NCBI GenBank assembly: GCA_937927945.1
Contig: CALEYW010000014.1
Coordinates: 1-64,000 of the forward strand
DNA from: an uncultured candidate division WPS-2 bacterium
GTDB taxonomy: Bacteria > Vulcanimicrobiota > Vulcanimicrobiia > Vulcanimicrobiales > Vulcanimicrobiaceae
DNA length: 64,000 nucleotides
Reading direction: 5' to 3'
In this document: positions 54,318-62,674 of the stretch, one piece after another
Position numbering within the stretch: position 1 is the stretch's first letter
How the letters are laid out: every line of letters begins with the position of its first letter
The notes under the pieces: model-generated
Database searches by the model: none
Told to the model about the DNA's origin: nothing
The model's input: only the letters and a program-made list of their open reading frames with translations
Translations under genes and position numbers: made by a program

Positions 54318-56372
54318 ATGCGTCAGGCGAGTTCCGGTTCGATACGCATTCTGTGGTCCGCGGCAATCGCCGCGATCGCCGCGCTAACGGCGGCGGGGGC
54401 GGTGTCCGCCGCGCAAGCCGCCGGGTACTACACCCGCGCGCAAGCCGCGTCCGGAGCGACGGTCTACGCCGCGAACTGCCTGGTGTGTCACGGCATGAAC
54501 TTGCAGGGGCAAGCGGGTCCCGCGCTGGTCGGGTCCGTCTTCCGCCAATACGTCGGCCCGAAGGGCACGGCGGCGACGCTCTACGACTTCACCAGCAAGC
54601 AGATGCCCGCCAACGCACCGGGATCGCTCACCCAACAACAGTATCTCGACGTCACCGCGTACATTCTCGCGCGCAACGGTTATCCGGCCGGGACGTCCCC
54701 GCTGACCGTCGCGACGCTCCCGAAGGTCGCACTGGGCGGGGCGAAGGGGCCGGTCATTGCCGCGAACACCAACGAGATCGTCCGCAGCGCACCGCCGAAG
54801 AACGTGGTCTACCAGAAACTCCCCGGCAACGCGGACGTCACCGTCACCGACGCGATGATGAGCGGCGCGGCGAGCGACACCGCCAACTGGGTGCTGACCG
54901 GACGCACGTACGACAACGCGCGCTACTCGCCGCTCAAGGACATCGACACGACGAACGTCGGCTCGCTCTCGCTGGTGGGGATCGCGCAGACAGGGATGAC
55001 GGCGAGCTTCGAGACGACGCCGATCGTCGTCAACGGCGTCATGTACATCACCACGCCCACCGTCAGCAACTCGATGAAGGTGATGGCGCTCGACGCTACC
55101 AACGGACGGCCGATCTGGGACAGCACCTATAACCTGGGCACGTTCCAGATCTGCTGCGGCCCGGTGAATCGCGGCGTTGCCATCGGCTACGGGATGGTGT
55201 ACGTCCTCTCGCTCGACGACAAACTCTTCGCACTCGATGCCGCCACCGGCAAGACGCGCTGGACGGCGACGGTCGCCGATGCGACAGTCGGCTACTCCGA
55301 GACGATGACGCCGCAAATATATGACGGCATGGTGGTCGTCGGCAGCGCCGGCGGCGAGTGGCCGATCCGCGGTTTCGTCGCCGCGTACGACGCAAAGACC
55401 GGCAAAGCGCGCTGGCATTGGGATTCCACCGATCCGAAGACGTACGGCGGCGATTCCTGGAAGCGGGGCGGCGCGATGGCGTGGACGACGCCGGCCATCG
55501 ACGCGCAGCTCGGACTGGTCATCTTCAGCACCGGAAACCCCAATCCGGATCTCAACGGCACGTATCGGCCGGGAGACAACCTCTACAGCGATTCGATCGT
55601 CGCCCTCGACGTGCACACCGGCAAGTTGAAGTGGTACTACCAGCAGATCAAACACGACGTGTGGGATTACGACGCGGTAAGCAACGTCGTGCTCTTCGAC
55701 GTCCATCAAAACGGGCAGACCATCCCCGCCGCCGGCGAGGCCGGCAAGGTCGGCTGGTTCTACATCGTCGACCGCCGCAACGGACACCTGATCCGCAAGT
55801 CCGACCCGTATGTCCTCATGTCGAAGAACATGTTCTCGCAGCCGACGAAAAAAGGCGTCGTGATGCTCCCCGGCGCGAACGGCGGCGCCGAGTGGTCGCC
55901 GCCCGCGTACTCGCCGCTGACGCACTTCGCATACGTGCTCGGCATGGATCAGTTGATGAAGTTCTCGACCCAGCCCGAAGCGTACCAGAAGGGCCGCATT
56001 CGTCTGGGCAGCGCGTTCTCGAACGTCGAGCCGCATGGAGTCCAGGACGGACGGTTCGTCGCGATCGACACCGAGACGGGGAAGATCGCGTGGACCTACA
56101 TGACGCCGCAGCCGCTGATGGGCGGCGCGCTCGCCACCGGCGGGAACCTGGTCTTCTTCGGCGAGGGGAACGGCTGGTTCGACGCGCTCGACGCGACGGC
56201 CGGAAAACGCTTATGGCGCTACAATCTCGGTGCCGGCGTCAACGCGCCGCCGATCACGTACACGGTGAACGGAGTGCAGTACATCGCGGTCGCAGCGGGC
56301 GGAAACTTCCAAATAGGCTTCCCGTACGGCGACACGCTGGCGATCTTCAAACTCGGCACGCCGCCGAAATAA
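54318..56372 (+). CDS. PQQ-dependent dehydrogenase with N-terminal cytochrome c domain
   Basis: Periplasmic quinohaemoprotein of 684 residues. A signal peptide is followed by a class I cytochrome c domain (haem site CLVCH, about residues 50-54; axial Met likely in KQMPANAPGSLT). The beta-propeller then has W-motif repeats such as ALDAATGKTRWTATV, AYDAKTGKARWHW and ALDVHTGKLKWYY, the vicinal disulfide ICCG, GEWPIRG, and the Asp site HDVWDYDAVSN. The cytochrome is usually at the C-terminus in alcohol dehydrogenases; here it is first. The Asp-x-Asp pair is the pattern of lanthanide-dependent enzymes. Substrate probably an alcohol. Confidence 0.88.
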   Translation: MRQASSGSIRILWSAAIAAIAALTAAGAVSAAQAAGYYTRAQAASGATVYAANCLVCHGMNLQGQAGPALVGSVFRQYVGPKGTAATLYDFTSKQMPANAPGSLTQQQYLDVTAYILARNGYPAGTSPLTVATLPKVALGGAKGPVIAANTNEIVRSAPPKNVVYQKLPGNADVTVTDAMMSGAASDTANWVLTGRTYDNARYSPLKDIDTTNVGSLSLVGIAQTGMTASFETTPIVVNGVMYITTPTVSNSMKVMALDATNGRPIWDSTYNLGTFQICCGPVNRGVAIGYGMVYVLSLDDKLFALDAATGKTRWTATVADATVGYSETMTPQIYDGMVVVGSAGGEWPIRGFVAAYDAKTGKARWHWDSTDPKTYGGDSWKRGGAMAWTTPAIDAQLGLVIFSTGNPNPDLNGTYRPGDNLYSDSIVALDVHTGKLKWYYQQIKHDVWDYDAVSNVVLFDVHQNGQTIPAAGEAGKVGWFYIVDRRNGHLIRKSDPYVLMSKNMFSQPTKKGVVMLPGANGGAEWSPPAYSPLTHFAYVLGMDQLMKFSTQPEAYQKGRIRLGSAFSNVEPHGVQDGRFVAIDTETGKIAWTYMTPQPLMGGALATGGNLVFFGEGNGWFDALDATAGKRLWRYNLGAGVNAPPITYTVNGVQYIAVAAGGNFQIGFPYGDTLAIFKLGTPPK

Positions 56373-56382
56373 CCGCAACGGG

Positions 56383-56411
56383 CGAGGCCCTCGGGTTATC
56401 CGAGGGCCTCG
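56383..56411. terminator. Bidirectional terminator
   Basis: Perfect 12-bp stem (56383-56394 and 56400-56411) with a 5-nt loop GTTAT, placed between the convergent PQQ dehydrogenase and SDR genes. It overlaps the last codons and the stop of the SDR gene. It lacks a long U-tract, as is common in this window. Confidence 0.7.
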
Positions 56412-57145
56412 ACGCCGTGAGCCGAAACGACGAACGCCGTTTCTTTCCCCGTGCCGGGAACGGCGGCAAGCGCGATGACTGCGCGAGCGACATCATCCGG
56501 GGTCTGCGACTCGTCCATATCGGCGAGAAACGCCGACTCGGTGAGTCCGAGATACCGCGCGTAGCCGGCGACGGCGATCTTGCCGAGATCGGTATCCGGC
56601 ATGATGCGTTGGGGCAAGACTGCAAAAAATCGTACGCCGAGGCTCAAGCGGGTGGCTTCCCCCTCGCAGTATTGCGCGAGAAACATCTGTGCGCGCTTGG
56701 CGGCCGCGTAGCCACCGGAAATGGGCGAACCGCCCAGCGCAGCACCGCTCGAGACGAGAATCACGACCGAGCCGGGGCGCAGCGGCTGGCGCAACGCTTC
56801 GCGGCAGAACAGAAATGACGCGCGGACGTCAGAATCCCAGTTGCGCGAGAACTCTTCCCACGTTTGCTCGTGCACCGGCGCCGTGGGGGGCAACGCACCT
56901 CCGCACAGCACGAGGACGTCGGGCTCGAGTGTCTTGCGCACCTGCGTTGCCGTAGCTTCGTGCGCCGCATCGGCGGCCAGCGTCAGAATCCCGGGAACTT
57001 CTTCCGCGAGCGCGTCGAGAAACTCGCGCCGTCTTGCTACCGCGAGTACCCGCGCACCGGAGGCGTGTGCGGCGGCGACGATCGCACGCCCGACGCCGCG
57101 GCTGCCGCCGATGACCACCACGTTCTTGTCCTTGAGAGTATCCAT
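56396..57145 (-). CDS. Short-chain dehydrogenase/reductase
   Basis: Classical SDR of 249 residues: nucleotide motif VIGGSRGVGRAIV, NAG-equivalent CGGALPP, catalytic Ser in VSSGAALGGSPISGG and YAAAK. RVLAVARRREF after strand 2 suggests NADP(H). The substrate is not clear. The C-terminal residues are encoded by a terminator hairpin. ATG 57145; 131 bp to the divergent sigma-factor gene. Confidence 0.9.
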   Translation of the reverse strand: MDTLKDKNVVVIGGSRGVGRAIVAAAHASGARVLAVARRREFLDALAEEVPGILTLAADAAHEATATQVRKTLEPDVLVLCGGALPPTAPVHEQTWEEFSRNWDSDVRASFLFCREALRQPLRPGSVVILVSSGAALGGSPISGGYAAAKRAQMFLAQYCEGEATRLSLGVRFFAVLPQRIMPDTDLGKIAVAGYARYLGLTESAFLADMDESQTPDDVARAVIALAAVPGTGKETAFVVSAHGVEALG

Positions 57146-57276
57146 CGTCGATACAGACCGCGGCGCATGCGAAAACTCATCGCCGAACGGGCGCGACCGC
57201 ATACCGATGAGTTTCGCGGCCGCCCGGCGGTCAGGAGGAGAGGAGGCCGAGAACGCACGCAGGCAACACAGGCGTC

Positions 57277-58284
57277 GTGGCGACGCACGAATCGGAGTGG
57301 CTAAACCAAGCCCAGCGGGGAGACCGCGAGGCGTTCGGGCTGCTCGCCGAGCGGTATCGCCGCGAGATGCACGTCCATTGCTATCACATGCTCGGCTCGC
57401 TCGCCGACGCCGACGACGCCGTTCAGGAAGCGTTTCTTCGCGCCTGGCGCGGGATCGACGGTTTCGCGGGGCGATCGTCCTTTCGCAGCTGGCTCTACAG
57501 CATTGCGACGAACGCATGCCTCGACGCGCTCGCTACGCGCAAGCGGTCGCTCCGAACGCTGCCCGAACGGCTGGGACCTCCGTCGAGCGAGCCGCCTGAA
57601 GGCGAAACGCTACGTGAGATCCGTTGGCTCGAACCCTATCCCGATGCGGCACTCGAGCGTATCGCCGACGCGTCGCCCGAGCCGGAGGAGCTGCACGAGA
57701 CGCGTGAAGCCGTGGAGCTCGCCTTCGTCGCAGCGGTTCAGCACCTACCGCCAAGACAGCGCGCCGTCTTGCTGCTGCGCGACGTGCTGCAGTGCTCCGC
57801 GGCGGAGACGGCCGGCATGCTCGACATGACCGTCGCGTCGGTGAACAGTGCCTTGCAGCGTTCCCGCGCGACGACGAAGGCGCAGAGCGGACCCGGCGCG
57901 CGCCCAGCGAGACCGGCGCCGACCGCGCAGCAGCGGAAGCTGATCGAGCGCTACGTGCGCGCGTGGGAACACACGGATCTCGATGCGCTGGTCGCGCTGC
58001 TGCGCGAGGATGCGGTCTTGAGCATGCCGCCGATTCCAGAATGGTATTGCGGCGTGCAAGCCATTCGCGCAACTCTCGCCTCGGTTTGGACACAACTCGA
58101 CGGCCCCTTCATCCTCCTTCCGACATCGGCGAACGGCCAACCAGCCTTCGTGCACTACGCGGAAAGCGCGGACGGATCGGAGCGACACGCTCATGCCGTG
58201 CACGTCCTCACGCTCGACGGCGCCGCAATTGCGGCCATGACCCTTTTCCGCGATCCGCACGTCGTCGAGCGGTTCGCGCGGTAG
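57277..58284 (+). CDS. ECF-type sigma-70 factor with C-terminal SnoaL-like domain
   Basis: A 335-residue sigma factor. Region 2 (NQAQRGDREAFGLLAERYRREMHVHCYHMLGSLADADDAVQEAFLRAWRGIDGF) and region 4 (LPPRQRAVLLLRDVLQCSAAETAGMLDMTVASVNSALQRSRA) are clear. The last 130 residues form an NTF2/SnoaL-like domain (YVRAWEHTDLDALVALLREDAVLSMPP.PEWYCG), typical of ECF groups in which this domain replaces an anti-sigma partner. An unusually long linker joins regions 2 and 4. GTG 57277 has no close ribosome site; an AGGAGGAGAGGAGG run lies 29 nt upstream. Confidence 0.9.
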   Translation: MATHESEWLNQAQRGDREAFGLLAERYRREMHVHCYHMLGSLADADDAVQEAFLRAWRGIDGFAGRSSFRSWLYSIATNACLDALATRKRSLRTLPERLGPPSSEPPEGETLREIRWLEPYPDAALERIADASPEPEELHETREAVELAFVAAVQHLPPRQRAVLLLRDVLQCSAAETAGMLDMTVASVNSALQRSRATTKAQSGPGARPARPAPTAQQRKLIERYVRAWEHTDLDALVALLREDAVLSMPPIPEWYCGVQAIRATLASVWTQLDGPFILLPTSANGQPAFVHYAESADGSERHAHAVHVLTLDGAAIAAMTLFRDPHVVERFAR

Positions 58285-58311
58285 CCGCGCTGGGCGAACC
58301 CGAACCGTTCC

Positions 58312-59136
58312 TCAGGAAGCGACGGTGTTGGTGAGCCGCAGCTCACCCACCGTCACGTGAACGACGTCGCCCACTGCCAGCGTGAATTCGTCGCTGGGGA
58401 CGAGGCCGGTGCCGGTCATGAGCAGCGCGCCGCCGGGGAACGATAGCTCCTCGCCGAGGCACCGCGCGAGCTCCTCGAACGAGCGCTTCATCTGCGACGT
58501 GCGCACGGTTCCGGCGAACACGCTCGCGCCGCCGCGCACGATGTCGAGCTGGATTTCGAGGTCGCGCATCGCAGGGGCCTCGGCAAGAATGATCGCTGGG
58601 CCGACGGCGCACGATCCGTCGTAGATCTTCGCTTGCGGCAGATAGAGCGGGTTGGCGCCTTCGATGTCGCGCGACGACATGTCGTTGCCGGCGGTGTAGC
58701 CGACGATCTCCATGCGGCTGTTCAGCACCAGCACGAGTTCCGGTTCGGGGACGTTCCACGCGCTGTCGCGCCGGATGCGCACCGGTTCGCCGTCGCCCTT
58801 CACGCGCCAGCCGATCGACTTCATGAACAGTTCCGGCCGCGCGGCCGAATACACCAGCTGGTAGACGTCGGCGCTCGAGGACTCGTGCTCGCGCGCTTCG
58901 CGGCTGCGCAGGTACGTGACGCCGCTCGCCCAGACTTCCTGATGCGGTTCGAGCGGCGGCAGCAGCGGCGCCGCGAGCGCTTCGAACGTCGGCAGATCCT
59001 CCAGGAACGCCGAGAGCTGCGGACTCGCCAGCGAGAGCAGCGCATCCAGACCGAACGTCTGGGGAAGTGCGCGCCCATTGAGCGCCCAACGAGCGCCGCC
59101 CGGAATGAGGTGTCGCGTCAGCCTCGCTGAGATCAC
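58312..59136 (-). CDS. Fumarylacetoacetate hydrolase family protein
   Basis: FAH-fold enzyme of 274 residues, from a different subgroup than the protein at 25580. Family features: WASGVTYLRSREAREHESS, PEPELVLVLNSRMEIVGYTAGNDMSSRDIEGANPLYLPQAKIYDGSCAVGPAI and FPGGALLMTGTGLVPSDEFTLAVGD. Subgroup members act as acylpyruvases or 2-keto-3-deoxysugar dehydratases, which would suit sugar-acid breakdown to glyoxylate-related compounds. GTG 59136 overlaps the stop of the upstream hypothetical gene. Confidence 0.87.
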   Translation of the reverse strand: MISARLTRHLIPGGARWALNGRALPQTFGLDALLSLASPQLSAFLEDLPTFEALAAPLLPPLEPHQEVWASGVTYLRSREAREHESSSADVYQLVYSAARPELFMKSIGWRVKGDGEPVRIRRDSAWNVPEPELVLVLNSRMEIVGYTAGNDMSSRDIEGANPLYLPQAKIYDGSCAVGPAIILAEAPAMRDLEIQLDIVRGGASVFAGTVRTSQMKRSFEELARCLGEELSFPGGALLMTGTGLVPSDEFTLAVGDVVHVTVGELRLTNTVAS

Positions 59137-59555
59137 GCGATGTCGGGATCGAGCATGAGCGTCGCGGCGAGGATGTCGCGTTTCACCGGCGAGATCTGGC
59201 GCTCTTCGGTCAGATCGTCGGCATACAAGTCGCGCCGTTCGGTCGCGGTGTCGGGAGGTTCGTCGTACTCTGCGGAATCGAGCACGCGCGATTCGTAGGC
59301 GGGGTCCGGCCGGTTGATCGGCGAGAGCCGGGTGGCAACGTCGCGATACAGATCGCGCGTCGCCTCCGTCAGCAGCCCGCTGACGCGAAAGACCGCGTCG
59401 CCCGAAAAGCGGACGCCGGTCCACGGCATCCCGGCGTGCCGCTGCACCAGCAGATACGTCTCCACGCCCGTGGCGTAGATCGCGAATTGATTCGACTCGG
59501 CGACCAGCTTGATTCCGACCAGATCCGCTTCAGAGATGTCGGTGATGAGGTCCAT
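59133..59555 (-). CDS. Hypothetical protein, 140 aa
   Basis: Begins MDLITDISEADLVGIKLVAE; a beta-rich core (FAIYATGVETYLLVQRHAGMPWTGVRFSGDAVFRVSGLLTEA) is followed by a polar, acidic tail. No signal peptide. It lies between the carboligase gene (109 bp upstream) and the FAH gene it overlaps, and so probably belongs to the same pathway unit. No family recognised. Confidence 0.65.
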   Translation of the reverse strand: MDLITDISEADLVGIKLVAESNQFAIYATGVETYLLVQRHAGMPWTGVRFSGDAVFRVSGLLTEATRDLYRDVATRLSPINRPDPAYESRVLDSAEYDEPPDTATERRDLYADDLTEERQISPVKRDILAATLMLDPDIA

Positions 59556-59664
59556 GTCGACTGCCTCTCACGAGCGCTGTACGCGTGCGTTCCAGCCGGG
59601 GGCATTCCGCGGGCGTTCGCCAGGGCGCTTCCAACCGAGTGGACGCTAACCCTGGCCGCGCGCG

Positions 59665-61437
59665 TCAGACCAGGGCGGGTTCGCGCGCGTCCTTGCGCGG
59701 CAGGTCGATGATCGGTTCGAACTCCTTGATCGCGTTGATCTCGCCGCCCATCGCGATGTTGGTCACGCGTTCGGTGATGACTTCGACGATCACCGGGACC
59801 TTGAGCGACTCGGACTCGCGCTTCGCCCACGCGATCGCCTCGGCGATCTTCGCCGGCTCGAAGACGCGCACGGCGCGGCAGCCGAACGCTTCGGCCGCTT
59901 TGACGTGATCGACGCCGTACTCGCCGATCTCGGGCGCATTGATGTTCTGGAAGCTCAACTGCACCTCGAAATCCATGTCGTACGCCTTCTCCGCCTGGCG
60001 GATCAGCCCGAGGTAGGCGTTGTTGAGCAGCACCATCACGAACGGAACCTGGTATTGCGCGGCGACCGCGAGCTCTTCGATCATGAACTGCAGCGAGTAG
60101 TCGCCGACGATGCCGACCACGTTCTTGGCGGGGTTCGCGAGCTTGGCGCCCGTGCAGGCCGAGACTTCCCAGCCTAGCGGTCCGGCTTGACCGCAGATCA
60201 GGTAGTTGCGCGGCTTGTTGATCTTCTGAAGCTGTCCGGAGAGGATCTGGTACAGACCGATCGCCGTGACGAACTGCGTGTCGTCGTCGAAGGCGTCGTT
60301 GATCTCCTGGAACACGCGCTGCGGCTTGATCGGGACGTTGTCGAAGTCGGTCTTGCGCAGCATCGTGCGCTTGCGCTCCTGGACGTCGCCCACCCACTCG
60401 TCGCGCGCGGGAATCGTGCCGGCGGCCTTGCGGGCGCGAGCTTCGGCGACCAGCGCTTCGAGTGCGAGGCCGGCGTCCGCGACGATGCCGAGCTCGGGCG
60501 AGAAGACGCGGCCGATCTGGGTCGGATCGATGTCGACGTGCACGAACGTGCGGCCTTGCGTGTAGACGTCGACGCTGCCGGTGTGCCGGTTCGCCCAACG
60601 GTTGCCGATGCCGATGACGAAGTCGCTCTCGAGGAACGTGGCGTTGCCGTAGCGATGCTGCGTCTGCAAGCCGACCATGCCGGCGTTGAGCGGATGATCG
60701 TCGGGGATCGTGCCCCAACCCATCAGCGTCGGGATCACCGGCGTGTTCGTCAGCTCCGCGAACGCGACGAGGTCGGCTGAGGCTTCCGCGTTGATCACGC
60801 CGCCGCCGGCGACGATCAGCGGGCGCTTCGCCGTCAGCAGCAGATCGAGCGCACGGCGAATCGCCTTCGCTCCCGGACGCGGACGCGTGATTTCCAACGG
60901 CTCGTCGGCGTCGGGATCGTAGTTGATGATCTCGCGCTGAACGTCGATCGGCAGGTCGATGTGCACCGGACCCGGACGGCCGGAACGCATGAGCTGGAAG
61001 GCCTTGCGGAAGACGTACGGCACCTGCGCGCCTTCCATCACCGTCGTCGACCACTTCGTCACGGGCGCGGTGATCGCGGCGACGTCGACCGCTTGAAAAT
61101 CTTCTTTGTGGAGTTTCGCCCGCGGCGCCTGACCCGTGATGCACAGGATCGGGACGCTGTCGGCCATCGCCGAGTAGAGTCCCGTCACCATGTTCGTTCC
61201 GGCCGGCCCCGAGGTGCCGATGTTGACGCCGATGCGGCCCGCGCGCGCGCGGCTATACCCCTCGGCCGCGTGCGTCCCGCCCTCTTCGTGCCGCACGAGG
61301 ACGTGGCGAATGCCGCCGTGCTTGCGGAGCGCGTCGTAGAGCGGCAGAATCGCCGCGCCCGGCACGCCGAAAACGAGCTCCACGCCCTCGCTCTGCATCA
61401 CGCGCACTGCAGCTTCCATTGCCGTCATTTTGGCCAT
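59665..61437 (-). CDS. gcl: Glyoxylate carboligase (ThDP-dependent), with Glu51
   Basis: Condenses two glyoxylates to tartronate semialdehyde and CO2. The 590-residue sequence follows E. coli Gcl almost throughout: FGVPGAAI, GTSGPAGTNM, CITGQAPRAKLHKEDFQAVD, MRSGRPGPVHIDLP, PTLMGWGTIPDDHPLNAGMVGLQT, NRWANRHTGSVD, the ThDP motif GD...NN (VGDYSLQFMIEELAVAA to NNAYLGLIRQ). Residue 51 is Glu (RHEEG) where E. coli Gcl has Val51 (RHVEG). ATG 61437. Followed by the 140-aa protein and the FAH gene. Confidence 0.93.
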   Translation of the reverse strand: MAKMTAMEAAVRVMQSEGVELVFGVPGAAILPLYDALRKHGGIRHVLVRHEEGGTHAAEGYSRARAGRIGVNIGTSGPAGTNMVTGLYSAMADSVPILCITGQAPRAKLHKEDFQAVDVAAITAPVTKWSTTVMEGAQVPYVFRKAFQLMRSGRPGPVHIDLPIDVQREIINYDPDADEPLEITRPRPGAKAIRRALDLLLTAKRPLIVAGGGVINAEASADLVAFAELTNTPVIPTLMGWGTIPDDHPLNAGMVGLQTQHRYGNATFLESDFVIGIGNRWANRHTGSVDVYTQGRTFVHVDIDPTQIGRVFSPELGIVADAGLALEALVAEARARKAAGTIPARDEWVGDVQERKRTMLRKTDFDNVPIKPQRVFQEINDAFDDDTQFVTAIGLYQILSGQLQKINKPRNYLICGQAGPLGWEVSACTGAKLANPAKNVVGIVGDYSLQFMIEELAVAAQYQVPFVMVLLNNAYLGLIRQAEKAYDMDFEVQLSFQNINAPEIGEYGVDHVKAAEAFGCRAVRVFEPAKIAEAIAWAKRESESLKVPVIVEVITERVTNIAMGGEINAIKEFEPIIDLPRKDAREPALV

Positions 61438-61479
61438 GGTCTACGCTCCTCACCGGGTCGAGTCGGGCAAAATTACGGG

Positions 61480-61495
61480 ATACGGGATACCGTAT
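61480..61495. promoter_or_regulatory. Inverted repeat upstream of gcl
   Basis: ATACGG (61480-61485), GATA, CCGTAT (61490-61495): a perfect 6-bp palindrome with a 4-bp spacer, 43 nt before the gcl ATG. A direct GATACGG repeat overlaps it. A good candidate operator for a dimeric regulator. Confidence 0.5.
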
Positions 61496-61610
61496 TGCGG
61501 ACCTTAGCAGGTCCTTCCCACGCGGTCAAGGGCCAAGGGCCAAGAGCCGTGTCCCGGACCTACCCGAAAAAATTGTGCCGCTGGGGGTATCGACAAAAGT
61601 CGGATGCGTC

Positions 61611-61620
61611 TGGTATACCA
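61611..61620. promoter_or_regulatory. TGGTATACCA palindrome upstream of the ketopantoate-reductase-like gene
   Basis: Exact palindrome of the TGGTnnnnACCA type recognised by many FadR-subfamily GntR regulators, followed at once by a half-copy (CATACCACAT). It lies 56 nt before GTG 61676 and 174 nt before gcl, in the shared divergent region. Confidence 0.5.
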
Positions 61621-61675
61621 CATACCACATCCCATATGCCAGCCCGGCGTTCACGGGCGAACCAGGGGGTCTCAG

Positions 61676-62674
61676 GTGCGATATGCTGTCGTCGGCGCCG
61701 GGGCAATCGGCGCGTTTGTTGGAGCTTCCCTCGCCCGGGCCGGAGCCGAGGTCGTCCTCGTGGCCCGCGGCGCGCACCTGACCGCGATGCGGCGATCGGG
61801 GCTGCGTATCGTCGGACCGCGCGAAGAGTACACGGTCGCCCCGGGCTGCACCGACGTCTGTGCGGACATCGGCACGGTCGACGTGGTGATCGTCGCGCTA
61901 AAGGCGCATCAGATCGCCGGCATGCTCGACGAGATCGCGCACCTGGTCCGCGAGGACACGGTCATCGTCTCGATGCAGAACGGGGTCCCGTGGTGGTACT
62001 TCCAGCAGCACGGCGGACCGCTCGACGGACACGCGCTCGACACCGTCGATCCCGGCGGGCGCCTCGCCCGGATGTTCGATCCCGAGCGCGTCGTCGGCTG
62101 CGCGGTCTACTGTTCGACCGAGATCACCGCACCGGGCGTCGTGCGCCACATCGAAGGCACGCGCTACGTGCTCGGCCACCCGGGCGGCGCGACGACGCGG
62201 CGTTTGCAGAAGATCGCGGCAGACCTCCAGGCCGGCGGCCTGAAGGCGCCGGTGACCGCGGAGATCCGCGTCGACGTTTGGACGAAACTCCTGGGCAACG
62301 TCTGCTTCAATCCGCTCAGCGCGCTGACGCGCTCGACGCTGGGCGAGCTCGCCGGCGACGTGCGCCTCGCGCCAATGGTGCGCGGAATGATGCACGAATC
62401 GCTCGCGGTGGCAAATGCGCTCGGCATCACGATCGACGTCTCGATCGATCGCCGCATCGACGGCGCGCGCCGCGTCGGCGATCACAAGACGTCGACGCTG
62501 CAAGACCTCGAAGCGGGCCGCCCGCTCGAGATCGACTGCATCATCGGCGCGGTCGTCGAGCTGGGCGATCTCTTAGGCGTCGACGTCTCGACGACGCGCG
62601 ACGTCTACGGCCTCACCAAGATGCTCGACCGCTCGATGCGCAAGGGCGCCGAGCCCCAGGCGATCGCCGTGTGA
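61676..62674 (+). CDS. 2-dehydropantoate 2-reductase-like protein
   Basis: Ketopantoate reductase fold, 332 residues: N-terminal NADPH motif YAVVGAGAIGAFVGASLARAG, SMQNGVPWW, and the C-terminal helical domain with the catalytic Lys in VWTKLLGNVCFNPLSALT and the DHKTSTLQDLEAGRPLEID motif. Standard PanE reduces 2-dehydropantoate for pantothenate synthesis, but this long-form family often serves other 2-oxo acids. Divergent from gcl, with which it shares operator-like palindromes, so a hydroxy-acid role is possible. GTG 61676 gives the normal N-terminus. Confidence 0.88.
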   Translation: MRYAVVGAGAIGAFVGASLARAGAEVVLVARGAHLTAMRRSGLRIVGPREEYTVAPGCTDVCADIGTVDVVIVALKAHQIAGMLDEIAHLVREDTVIVSMQNGVPWWYFQQHGGPLDGHALDTVDPGGRLARMFDPERVVGCAVYCSTEITAPGVVRHIEGTRYVLGHPGGATTRRLQKIAADLQAGGLKAPVTAEIRVDVWTKLLGNVCFNPLSALTRSTLGELAGDVRLAPMVRGMMHESLAVANALGITIDVSIDRRIDGARRVGDHKTSTLQDLEAGRPLEIDCIIGAVVELGDLLGVDVSTTRDVYGLTKMLDRSMRKGAEPQAIAV

